Program-made: the position numbers and the translations under genes | From: Candidatus Treponema equifaecale | GTDB taxonomy: Bacteria > Spirochaetota > Spirochaetia > Treponematales > Treponemataceae | NCBI GenBank assembly: GCA_018064905.1 | Contig: JAGHUJ010000094.1 | Location: 1-48,492 of the forward strand | Direction of reading: 5' to 3' | Length of the DNA stretch: 48,492 bases | The notes under the pieces: generated by a model | Database searches by the model: none | What the model was told of the DNA's origin: nothing | The model's input: only the letters and a program-made list of their open reading frames with translations | In this document: positions 34,996-43,315 of the stretch, piece after piece | How positions within the stretch are numbered: the first letter of the stretch is position 1 | Layout: every line of letters begins with the position of its first letter

Positions 34996-35033
34996 ACGCC
35001 TCTTTGGAGAAATCCAGCGAGGCGTTTTTTTTT
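34996..35033 (+). terminator. intrinsic terminator after the second PL1 gene
   Basis: ACGCCTC (34996-35002) and GAGGCGT (35019-35025), then a run of T to 35033. Confidence 0.92.
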
Positions 35034-35082
35034 CGATAATGACAGTCTGTCACCTTCGGGGGTGATCCGGAGGGCTCTTTAC

Positions 35083-35193
35083 ATTTGCACAAAAATATCG
35101 GAATAATTCAAAAGTGTTGTTTTTATGCCAATTTATGACGGAATTGTTATAGAAATCAGTGTTTTTGTATTTTGATATCGGAATTGTGCAAAT
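35083..35193 (+). promoter_or_regulatory. inverted-repeat pair upstream of a PL9 gene
   Basis: ATTTGCACAA (35083-35092) and its complement TTGTGCAAAT (35184-35193) lie ~90 bp apart; each is next to ATATCGGAAT (35095-35104 and 35175-35184). The second copy resembles 29462-29480. It could be a two-site operator. A TATAAT box (35236-35241) lies between it and the gene. The rest of the 341-bp gap shows nothing else. Confidence 0.4.
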
Positions 35194-35282
35194 AGTCAGA
35201 TGTCACAAAAATCCATAGAATCATTAAACTTTCCATATAATTAAAATTCTAAAAAAGTGTTCTTTTCTAAAGGGGGAAAGTT

Positions 35283-37391
35283 TTGAAAAGATCGGCATTT
35301 TACAAAGTTTTCATGGCAATGGCTTTGTTCGGAGCAATTGTCTTTACAGGCTGTTCAGTTGATGATTCTGAAAACTCAGCTTCTGTGAATGGTCCAAATT
35401 CTTCTAAAGGAGAGTGGTCCGAGGACACTTCTGATGATTCTGAAGATATTCCATCTGCTTCAACTGATGGTGAAGTTGAAGAAATCCCGGATTCTGCTGA
35501 GGGATTAAAGCCTTTTGTTTCTTTAAACGTGAACGATATGGCAAAAGAAACTCTTTCAGCTGAAAAAATAACAAACAACATTATTGTAATTCCTGGTCCT
35601 GCTGGTGAAGATGGAAAGCAGCCAGAAATCGTAATTGAAAGTAAAGGAGCAACTGTTGGTCAGACCAAATATACAAACAGATTGAAGCTGGGTGGATTTG
35701 GTTCAGTAAAATCAAGAGCGGTTAGGATTTATGTTGGAGCTAATCAGAAAGGAAGATTGAGTGTTGACTGTGCTTCTTCTTCTTCAAAAGATAGTACTCG
35801 TAAGCTCATGGCCAATTCAACTGAAATCGGAAATGCTCCTACAAGTGCCGGTTCAATTTCTGCCTCGGTTACTGCTGATGAAAATGGTTACATCTCTCTT
35901 TTTTCAGCAAACGGTGGTGGAATCAACATTTACGGTATTTATTGGTCTCAGGGAAATGCTGCTGCAGGTGGCGTTGATAAAATTGTTGATTCAAAACCTC
36001 AGATGCCTGTGCTGGATAATTCTGCTGTTGCTCCTGCCTTCAAATATGGAAGAAAGGTTGGAACTCGCACAAACATTTCTGAAATCGACACAGATTCTAT
36101 CACTAATGTAATTTTTGTTGCTCCAAATGGTAAGCCTGAAGGAAATGGTACAAAACCTTCTCCATTGGATTTGCAGACTGCCATTACAAAAGTTGTTGCC
36201 GGTGGTGCAATTGTTTTGAAGGGCGGAGTTTACAAATTCTCTGATACTGTGAAAATTGATTATACAAATTGTGGTTCAGAGGGCGCAATGAAATACATTC
36301 TTCCAGAATCTGGAAAGGCTGCTTTGTTTGATTTTTCTGCACAGCCTGTTGCTGATTCTGCTCGTGGTTTTCAGCTGGATGGCTCATTCTGGCATATTTA
36401 CGGAATCACCTGCTACAATGCCGGTGACAACGGAATGTATGTGACTGGAAAAAATAACATTGTTGAACGCTGTATTTTCCAGGCTAATCAGGATACTGGA
36501 CTTCAGATTGCTCGCCGTGCTTCAACTCTGTCTGACAAAAAAGACTGGCCTGAAAATAATCTCATCTTGAACTGTACAGCTTTTGACAACAAGGATGATA
36601 AAACTGGTGAAAATGCCGATGGTTTTGCTTCAAAACTTACTTGTGGCGAAGGAAATGTTTTTGACGGCTGTATTTCCTATGCAAACTGTGATGATGGTTG
36701 GGATTTGTACGCTAAACCTGCAACGGGTCCAATTGGAATTGTAACAATCAGAAACTGTGTTGCTTATCAGAACGGAAAAACTACCAGCGGCCAGAATTAT
36801 GCCAACGGTGATATGAACGGCTTTAAGCTTGGCGGTTCAAATAATGCCTGTCCAACTCCTCACATTGTTTATAACTGTGCTGCCTTCCTGAATGGAAAAG
36901 ACGGTTTTACAGACAACGGGAATGGTGGTGCTCTGGATGTTTCAGACTGTACTTCCTATGGAAATGTAAATTCAAATTTCAACTTCTACAGAACCTTGGC
37001 TGGTGGAGTTTTCAAAAAACTTATTTCAATGAATGGCAGTGTTTCTCCTGCACAGGTTGATAAATTTGGTGATAAGTCAAAGGCTGCCACAATTTCAAAG
37101 AGCATTTACTATGGTGATAAAAAGGCTGAAGGCTTTATGTTTGTTGATGGAGAATCTGCAATTCATAACGGTGATAAAATCGGTACAAGAGGTGCTGATC
37201 CATTTAAGTCAGAAGTGAAGGGTACAACGGCTCCTGAAGTTTCACTTGATGTGGATTCAAAATGCAGAAACAAAGATGGAACGATAAATTTGAACGGCTT
37301 CCTGGAAACAAAAGATTCATCAAATTATGCTTCAATGGGTGCACATTTTGGCGATGAAGCTGAAACAATTATTTCAATCAATTTAAAATAA
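35283..37391 (+). CDS. PL9 pectate lyase lipoprotein
   Basis: 702 residues, TTG start backed by AAAGGGGGAAAGTT. Lipobox VFTGC near residue 24, acidic linker, one recurrent beta-sandwich (~85-225), then a PL9 right-handed beta-helix (~260-702). PL9 marks, by comparison with Pel9A: AGDNGMYV, DWPENNLILNCTAFDN, ENADGFASKL and DDGWDLYAK (calcium aspartates), and DMNGFKLGG with the likely catalytic Lys. It cuts polygalacturonate internally, on the cell surface. Monocistronic: own promoter region upstream, terminator downstream. Confidence 0.92.
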   Translation: MKRSAFYKVFMAMALFGAIVFTGCSVDDSENSASVNGPNSSKGEWSEDTSDDSEDIPSASTDGEVEEIPDSAEGLKPFVSLNVNDMAKETLSAEKITNNIIVIPGPAGEDGKQPEIVIESKGATVGQTKYTNRLKLGGFGSVKSRAVRIYVGANQKGRLSVDCASSSSKDSTRKLMANSTEIGNAPTSAGSISASVTADENGYISLFSANGGGINIYGIYWSQGNAAAGGVDKIVDSKPQMPVLDNSAVAPAFKYGRKVGTRTNISEIDTDSITNVIFVAPNGKPEGNGTKPSPLDLQTAITKVVAGGAIVLKGGVYKFSDTVKIDYTNCGSEGAMKYILPESGKAALFDFSAQPVADSARGFQLDGSFWHIYGITCYNAGDNGMYVTGKNNIVERCIFQANQDTGLQIARRASTLSDKKDWPENNLILNCTAFDNKDDKTGENADGFASKLTCGEGNVFDGCISYANCDDGWDLYAKPATGPIGIVTIRNCVAYQNGKTTSGQNYANGDMNGFKLGGSNNACPTPHIVYNCAAFLNGKDGFTDNGNGGALDVSDCTSYGNVNSNFNFYRTLAGGVFKKLISMNGSVSPAQVDKFGDKSKAATISKSIYYGDKKAEGFMFVDGESAIHNGDKIGTRGADPFKSEVKGTTAPEVSLDVDSKCRNKDGTINLNGFLETKDSSNYASMGAHFGDEAETIISINLK

Positions 37392-37419
37392 ACGAACTGC
37401 ACTTTAATATGATGAACAC

Positions 37420-37454
37420 GGTGGTTGCGCTTAGGCGAGGCCACCATTTTTTTT
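37420..37454 (+). terminator. intrinsic terminator after the first PL9 gene
   Basis: GGTGG (37420-37424) and CCACC (37441-37445) arms, then ATTTTTTTT. It is derived from a dispersed repeat; TGTCATTTCGAG follows at once. Confidence 0.8.
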
Positions 37455-37704
37455 GTCATTTCGAGTGTAGCCAATAGTTATAAAAAATATCGTTATTCTC
37501 CAATATCGCTATAATCCAAATATATCTTAAAATTGTCTTATTCATTACTTAAAAACACCTTAAATTCCTTTAAAATTAAGGAGGGAACTCCTATATAAAT
37601 ATCTGAAAAGTGCAAATTCTCGTAAAAACATACTATACCGACATTGGTATTATAATTTCTGCAAACAGTTAGTTTGCTAATTAAAAAAGGGGGCAAGATC
37701 TAAA
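37455..37704 (+). promoter_or_regulatory. upstream region of the third PL1 gene
   Basis: AT-rich, without a gene. Visible: AGGAG-GGA-ACTCCT hairpin near 37581; TACC/GGTA inverted repeat overlapping TATAAT (37651-37656), a likely -10; GCAAAC (37661-37666)/GTTTGC (37672-37677) hairpin just before the ribosome site AAAAAGGGGGC. The hairpin could control access to that site. Confidence 0.5.
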
Positions 37705-40470
37705 ATGAAAAAAAGTCTTGTTTTAAAAAGTTTTACTGGTGCCATCGCTGCTGCTGCACTGGTTATGTCGGGATGTAGCAACCTTGTAGAAATCGAGGAA
37801 TCAGCATCTTCTTCAGAAAAAACTTCTGAAATTTCAAATGTATCTGGTCGTGCTGCTTATTCTGCAACAAGTGGAATTCAGGGATCAATTTCAAGCGTAA
37901 ATGTTACTGGCGGAAAAGCTCAGGGCTGGCTCAACAGTGCTTACATCACATGGAGTGGCTCAAATGCTACTGTTTACTGTGATGGCGTTGCTGTTAACTC
38001 AATGCTTACCCGCAAAATCGGAAACACTTACCGCTGTGACATTCCTGGCCTCAAAGCTGGATCACACACAATCAAAGTTGGTTCAATTTCTGCAACTGTA
38101 AATGTTGCTTCTCACGACCGTTCAGGATTTGCTTTCTACGGTTCTGCAGTTCCTGGTGCTTACAAGGCTGACGGTACTCTCAAAGACGGTGCCGTAGTTC
38201 TCTACATCAACAACACTACAAAAGACACAGTTAAGCTTGATGTAACAACTGATTCAAAGGGAAACAAAACATCTTGCACTGGTCTTCAGCCAATTCTCGA
38301 TGCATTCAAGAAAGGCTATGACAACCGCCCGCTTTGTATTCGTCTTATTGGAAAAGTAACTGATCCTGCTGTTACAACAGCTGGTGACATTATGATTTCT
38401 GGTTCAGGTTCTTCAAAACACCTCAAGAACGGTATCACTTTTGAAGGTATCGGACATGATGCTACTGCTTACGGATGGGGACTTCGCATTAAAAATGCTG
38501 ATCTCATTGAAGTTTCAAACATTGGCTGGATGCTGGTTGATTCAGACGAAGGCGACAATGTTTCACTTCAGCAGGACTGTCAGAACGTATGGGTTCACAA
38601 CAACGATATGTTCTACGGTGAAGCAGGCGGTGACAAAGACCAGGCTAAAGGTGACGGCGCTCTCGACTGTAAAAAATCTACTTATGTAACATTCTCTTAC
38701 AACCGTTTCTGGGATTCTGGAAAATGTAACCTCCTCGGTTTGAGCGAAGGTACAACTTCTGGTCTCTACATCACATATCACCACAACTGGTATGACCACT
38801 CAGACTCACGCCATCCACGCGTACGCTACTACTCAGCACACGTTTACAACAACTACTACGACGGAAATGCTAAATACGGTGTTGGTGCATGTCTCGGTTC
38901 ATCAGTATTCGTAGAAAGCAACTACTTCCGCAACGTTAAATACCCAATGATGACTTCTATGCAGGGTACAGACGTTTACGGAACAGGTTCTACTCGTGAT
39001 CCTTCTAACAATGCTACTTTCTCTAAAGAAAACGGTGGTTCAATCAAGTCTTACAACAACACAATGACAGGAACTTACTACTATGTTCCATACGGTTCAT
39101 CTAGCTCAAAAATGAGCACAACTTCTGACTTTGATGCTTACCAGGTTTCTTCTAGAACAGCAACAGTTCCTTCATCAGCAAAAGCTTATGCAGGTGGAGC
39201 AACATACAACAACTTCGACACAAGCTCAATCATGTACTCTTACGTAGCTGACGATCCAACAACAGCTATGAACAAAGTTAAGAAGTATGCTGGTCGTGTA
39301 GAAAACGGTGACTTCACATACACATGGCCTGCTGGTGCTGATTCAAGCTACAGTGTAGATTCAGCGCTTATGAGCAAACTCCGCTCATACTCAGGTGCTT
39401 CAGTTGCAACAGGTTCTTCAAGCTCTTCTGTAGAAACTGGTTCAGGTTCTTCTTCTGGATCTACATCAGGTTCAACAAGCGGATCTACTTCTGGAAGCAC
39501 ATCTGGCTCAACAAGTGGTTCTTCATCATCTGGAACTTCTTCTGGCTCAACAAGCGGTTCAACTTCAGGTTCAACATCTGGAACAGTTTCTGGTTCAGGT
39601 TCTTCTACATCTGGTTCTGCAGTAGCACTCAAAGCTGAAAGCCTTTCAACAGGTTCTCTCACAGCTAACACAACTTACGGAACATTCACAGTTCTCGCTT
39701 CTTCTGCAAAACCTGTAAAAGTTACAGCTAACTCACTTTCTTACAACTCGAACAACTACACAAAATGCTTCGACCTTGGTGGTGGTGCTGACGGCGTAAA
39801 ACCAACATACCGCGCAATCAAGTTCACAGCTAATGCAGGTGCTTCAATCACAGTTGTAGCAAATGCTGGTTCAGACAGAACCCTCAACCTTACAGACGGT
39901 TCAAAAGTTCTCAAATCAGTAACAGTAGGAACAGGTGCAACAGCCCTCAACTACACAACAACTGCAAGTGGTACTTTCTACCTCTACAGCTCATCAAGCT
40001 CAATCAGAATCTACGAAGTATATGTTTCAGGCGGTTCAACAACACCAAGCTTTACAACAATCGAACTCAATTCAAACAGCTTGTCACACGGAACATTCTC
40101 TTCTAACGTAACAAGCGGTGCATTCACAATCTACGCTACAAGTACAAAGACTGTAACAACACCTTATGCAAACACAAGCCTCAACGGAAAGACATTCACA
40201 CAGAACCTTTCCCTCAACGGTGGTGGTGTAGCAGGAACTTCACGCTGTATCGGATTCAAGGCAATTTCTGGTTGCAAAGTTGAAGCTTATGCTTACGGTG
40301 CTGCTGGTCGTTACCTGGCTCTCGTAAAGGCTGACGGTTCAATCGTAGACAAAAAGGAAGTTTCTGGAAGCCTCGCTTCTTACTCATACACAGTTCCAGC
40401 AGACGGCACATACTACTTGATGTCAACTGCATCTGGAATCAATGTTAACTACGTAAAGGTTTCTAAGTAA
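37705..40470 (+). CDS. PL1 pectate lyase lipoprotein with Ser-Gly-Thr linker and two C-terminal modules
   Basis: 921 residues. Lipobox LVMSGC near residue 24. FN3-like domain (~64-135), PL1 domain (~136-560) with VWVHNNDMFYGE, DQAKGDGALDCKK, YHHNWYDHSDSRHPRVR (catalytic Arg) and HVYNNYYDG; then a low-complexity SGSTSGST linker (~565-643) and two tandem recurrent beta-sandwich modules (~644-778 and ~781-921). The last one shares NLSHGTFxSNVTSG with the PL9 gene downstream. Codons are strongly biased to AAC, TTC, CTC, CGC and TAC, unlike the neighbours at 23-37 kb, suggesting very high expression. Own promoter region; ends before a repeat and a terminator. Confidence 0.93.
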   Translation: MKKSLVLKSFTGAIAAAALVMSGCSNLVEIEESASSSEKTSEISNVSGRAAYSATSGIQGSISSVNVTGGKAQGWLNSAYITWSGSNATVYCDGVAVNSMLTRKIGNTYRCDIPGLKAGSHTIKVGSISATVNVASHDRSGFAFYGSAVPGAYKADGTLKDGAVVLYINNTTKDTVKLDVTTDSKGNKTSCTGLQPILDAFKKGYDNRPLCIRLIGKVTDPAVTTAGDIMISGSGSSKHLKNGITFEGIGHDATAYGWGLRIKNADLIEVSNIGWMLVDSDEGDNVSLQQDCQNVWVHNNDMFYGEAGGDKDQAKGDGALDCKKSTYVTFSYNRFWDSGKCNLLGLSEGTTSGLYITYHHNWYDHSDSRHPRVRYYSAHVYNNYYDGNAKYGVGACLGSSVFVESNYFRNVKYPMMTSMQGTDVYGTGSTRDPSNNATFSKENGGSIKSYNNTMTGTYYYVPYGSSSSKMSTTSDFDAYQVSSRTATVPSSAKAYAGGATYNNFDTSSIMYSYVADDPTTAMNKVKKYAGRVENGDFTYTWPAGADSSYSVDSALMSKLRSYSGASVATGSSSSSVETGSGSSSGSTSGSTSGSTSGSTSGSTSGSSSSGTSSGSTSGSTSGSTSGTVSGSGSSTSGSAVALKAESLSTGSLTANTTYGTFTVLASSAKPVKVTANSLSYNSNNYTKCFDLGGGADGVKPTYRAIKFTANAGASITVVANAGSDRTLNLTDGSKVLKSVTVGTGATALNYTTTASGTFYLYSSSSSIRIYEVYVSGGSTTPSFTTIELNSNSLSHGTFSSNVTSGAFTIYATSTKTVTTPYANTSLNGKTFTQNLSLNGGGVAGTSRCIGFKAISGCKVEAYAYGAAGRYLALVKADGSIVDKKEVSGSLASYSYTVPADGTYYLMSTASGINVNYVKVSK
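39415..39625 (+). repeat. SGST-coding low-complexity tract in the third PL1 gene
   Basis: Repeated GGTTCAACAAGC/GGATCTACATC-type 12-bp units coding Ser-Gly-Ser-Thr, an expected site of length variation. A matching tract is in the PL9 gene at 41660-41790. Confidence 0.85.
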
Positions 40471-40472
40471 TT

Positions 40473-40580
40473 AAGAATTAAGAATGCAGAATTAAGAATG
40501 TGTAGGGGAAAGGTCTTTCCCCTGCGCTGCACTTCGTTGCATCGCACCCCATTCTCCTAAGGGTTGCACCCTTAAAATCC
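40473..40580. repeat. dispersed GC-rich element, second copy
   Basis: Direct repeat AGAATTAAGAATG twice, then AGGGGAAAGGTCTTTCCCCT, GCACCCCATTCTCCTAAGGG and GCACCCTTAAAATCC. Block order matches 11728-11820. Confidence 0.65.
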
Positions 40581-40596
40581 TGCAGTCAAAAATTTC

Positions 40597-40649
40597 ATCC
40601 CGGTAACATAGAGAACTCCTTTTTTTCAGTTTACCGGGATTTTTTTTTG
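40597..40649 (+). terminator. intrinsic terminator after the third PL1 gene
   Basis: ATCCCGGTAA (40597-40606) and TTACCGGGAT (40631-40640), then a run of T. Confidence 0.92.
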
Positions 40650-40718
40650 CGCAATTGTCTGGAGCTTAATGACTCTGGATAAAATAAAAAAAGTTTATAC
40701 ATCCAAAAGGGGAATTGT

Positions 40719-43091
40719 ATGAAAAAAAGTATTAAGACTTGGGTTGGAGCTGCCGCTGCAGCTGCTCTGATGCTGTCGGGTTGTTCAGATTTAAGTGTCT
40801 CTGAATCTGATTCTGACCTTTCTGTTGTTTCAGCTGCTGCTGAATCTCGTGCCGCTGTAAACTTTACAGGAAGCAAAGTTGTATCTGATTCTTCAGATTT
40901 GAGTGTTGCTGTTACTGGTAATTACTCAACATCAAAAGGTTCAGTTACAGTTGACGGAAAATCTTACACAACTTGTGTAAAGATGGAATCTTCTACTTCT
41001 GTAAAAGTTACTGCAAAAGCTTCCGGCACACTCAAACTTTATTTTGCTGAAGCAGGCAAAAAAGTTACAGTTGCAGGAAAAACCTACACAACAGATTCTA
41101 ACGGTGTAGTTTCACTTTCAGCTTCAAGCGGAAGCACCTACGAAGTTAAAAAAGTTGATTCAATCAATCTCTTTGTAATCAAACTTGAAACTTCTGGTTC
41201 TTCATCTTCTTCAAGCGGATCAACTTCAGGTTCAACTTCAACAACAACTTCAACAGTTGTATTCAATGCTGATAATCTTTCACACGGCACATTCACTTCA
41301 AATGTAACAAGCGGTTCATTCACTGTTTATGCAACTTCTGCTAAAAATGTAACAACTCCATATGCAGCTGCAACTGTTGACGGAAAAACCTTCAAACAGC
41401 AGCTTGCTCTTGGTGGCGGCGGTGCTTATAACTCATACCGTGCAGTTGGATTCAAAGCAAATAAAGGCGATTCAATTAAAGTAATCGCTTCTGGTGCTGC
41501 AGGTCGTTATCTTGCTCTTGCTAACTCAAGCGGAATCGAAAGCAAATATGAAATGACTTCTTCTGCAAAAGCTTACTACTACACAGCAGGACAGAGCACA
41601 ACTTACAACCTGTATTCAACAGCTTCAGGTATTAACATCTGGTACATTGAAATCACAACAACTTCTTCAAGCGGATCATCTTCTTCAGGAAGCACAAGTG
41701 GTTCTACAAGCGGCTCAACATCAGGAAGTACATCAGGTTCAACAAGCGGATCAACATCTGGTTCAACTTCAGGCTCAACAGGTTCTGGTCTTACAAACAC
41801 TTCAAGTGCTACACAGAGCGGAATCGGTACACGTTCACGCCTTACAGAAATCACAAACAAATCACAGATCAAGAGTTACATCTACTGTCAGTCAGCTTCA
41901 GACATCACTGCAGCTGTATCAAAAGTAGCAGGTGGTCAGGCAATCGTAATCAAGGCTGGTACATACAAGTTCTCAAGCCCTCTTACAATTTCTTCATCAA
42001 ACAACGGTTCTTCTTCTGCGATGAAATACATGATGGCAGAACCAGGTTCAGCAAACAAAGTAATCCTGGACTTCTCTGGAGAATCACTTTCTGACACAAA
42101 CCGTGGTATTCAGCTTAACGGAGATTACTGGCATTTCTACGGTCTTAACGTAACTGGTGCCGGTGACAACGGTATGTACGTAGCAGGAAACAACAACATT
42201 GTTGAAAATTGTGTATTCTACGCAAACCGCGACACAGGTCTTCAGATTGCCCGTGAAAAGTCTTCTATGTCTTCAATGAGCGACTGGCCATCAAACAACC
42301 TTATCCTTAACTGTACAGCATACGACAACGCAGACCCTGCAACTGGTGAAAACGCAGACGGATTTGCATGTAAACTTACAGCAGGAAACGGCAACGTATT
42401 CGACGGATGTATCGCATACTGTAACTGTGACGACGGATGGGATCTTTACGCAAAAGAAGCAACAGGTTCAATCGGTGTAGTAACAATCCGCAACTGTGTT
42501 GCATTCAACAACGGACGCCTTACATCAAACTCAAGCTATGCAAACGGTGATATGAACGGATTCAAGCTTGGTGGTTCAAACGGAAAGGTTCCGACAGCTC
42601 ACGTTGTAACAAACTGTCTCTCATTCGGAAACGGACACGATGGATTTACAGACAACGGAAACGGCGGCGCCCTCAATGTTTCTAACTGTACATCTTACTC
42701 AAATGCAAAAGTTAACTTTAACTTCTACCGCACAAACAAAGGTGTATTCTCAGGACTGGTAACAGGTGCTCCAAAGTCTTCAGACAAATACGGAACAACA
42801 GATGTTGCTTCTACAATTTCTAAGTCACTTTACTACACAAATTCTAAGTACTACTGGATCTCTGGTACAGCTTCAATCAAGAACGGCCAGAAAGATCTTG
42901 GAACAGTTGTAGGCGCAGCATCATTCAAGTCAACATCGACACCTGCACTTAACGCTTCTGTACACGCAAACCTCCGTAACTCAGACGGTACAGTAAAGAT
43001 GAACGGTCTCTACGAATGTACAACATCTGGCTACACAGGTGCAAAGTTCGGCTCACAGGCTGCAACAATCAGAGGTATTTCTCTTAAATAA
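40719..43091 (+). CDS. PL9 pectate lyase lipoprotein with N-terminal modules and SGST linker
   Basis: 790 residues, AAAAGGGGAATTGT ahead of the ATG. Lipobox LMLSGC near residue 22. Beta-sandwich module 1 (~48-160), short Ser/Gly linker, module 2 (~176-314; NLSHGTFTSNVTSGSFT), long SGST linker (~315-360), then PL9 (~372-790): AGDNGMYVAG, DWPSNNLILNCTAYDN, ENADGFACKL, DDGWDLYAK and DMNGFKLGG. The order is reversed relative to the PL1 gene before it, where the same modules are C-terminal. Strong codon bias like that gene, so the two are probably the most expressed lyases. Own promoter and terminator. Confidence 0.93.
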   Translation: MKKSIKTWVGAAAAAALMLSGCSDLSVSESDSDLSVVSAAAESRAAVNFTGSKVVSDSSDLSVAVTGNYSTSKGSVTVDGKSYTTCVKMESSTSVKVTAKASGTLKLYFAEAGKKVTVAGKTYTTDSNGVVSLSASSGSTYEVKKVDSINLFVIKLETSGSSSSSSGSTSGSTSTTTSTVVFNADNLSHGTFTSNVTSGSFTVYATSAKNVTTPYAAATVDGKTFKQQLALGGGGAYNSYRAVGFKANKGDSIKVIASGAAGRYLALANSSGIESKYEMTSSAKAYYYTAGQSTTYNLYSTASGINIWYIEITTTSSSGSSSSGSTSGSTSGSTSGSTSGSTSGSTSGSTSGSTGSGLTNTSSATQSGIGTRSRLTEITNKSQIKSYIYCQSASDITAAVSKVAGGQAIVIKAGTYKFSSPLTISSSNNGSSSAMKYMMAEPGSANKVILDFSGESLSDTNRGIQLNGDYWHFYGLNVTGAGDNGMYVAGNNNIVENCVFYANRDTGLQIAREKSSMSSMSDWPSNNLILNCTAYDNADPATGENADGFACKLTAGNGNVFDGCIAYCNCDDGWDLYAKEATGSIGVVTIRNCVAFNNGRLTSNSSYANGDMNGFKLGGSNGKVPTAHVVTNCLSFGNGHDGFTDNGNGGALNVSNCTSYSNAKVNFNFYRTNKGVFSGLVTGAPKSSDKYGTTDVASTISKSLYYTNSKYYWISGTASIKNGQKDLGTVVGAASFKSTSTPALNASVHANLRNSDGTVKMNGLYECTTSGYTGAKFGSQAATIRGISLK
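41660..41790 (+). repeat. SGST-coding low-complexity tract in the second PL9 gene
   Basis: Repeated GGTTCAACATCA-type units coding Ser-Gly-Ser-Thr between the modules and the catalytic domain. Confidence 0.85.
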
Positions 43092-43097
43092 AAGAAT

Positions 43098-43190
43098 GGG
43101 CGCCACCCCTGAAGGGGTCGGGTGTTCCGCTGCTCGGTACCCTCGGTGCTAACGCACTGGCGGTGCCACAGCTCCATACCCTGGCGCAAA
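43098..43190. repeat. GC-rich palindromic element
   Basis: GGCGCCACCCCTGAAGGGGT opens it; GGTACCCTCGGTGC and GGCGGTGCC continue. It ends in CCCTGGCGCA, whose TGGCGC pairs with GGCGCC at the start. GC content is well above the flanks. It sits between the lyase gene and its terminator. Confidence 0.6.
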
Positions 43191-43206
43191 AAAAGCACAC
43201 AATTTG

Positions 43207-43256
43207 AAGCACACCATAGAAATGGAACAAAATTAATTTCAGTGGTGTGCTTTTTT
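43207..43256 (+). terminator. intrinsic terminator after the second PL9 gene
   Basis: AAGCACACCA (43207-43216) and TGGTGTGCTT (43243-43252) followed by T. It closes the pectin block. Confidence 0.9.
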
Positions 43257-43315
43257 ACTGCCTTCTGCTGTTTTTGTCTATATTTTTGTTAGGAATGCTG
43301 GCCCAGGCTTAATTT

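Noticed and set aside
39348-39671. 107-codon minus-strand frame rich in Glu, Pro and Val
   Set aside because: It is the complement of the SGST linker code of the PL1 gene; similar shadows occur at 41603-41872.
43098-43190. Integron attC site
   Set aside because: There is a short CTAACGC and inverted repeats, but no paired core sites, no cassette array and no integrase.
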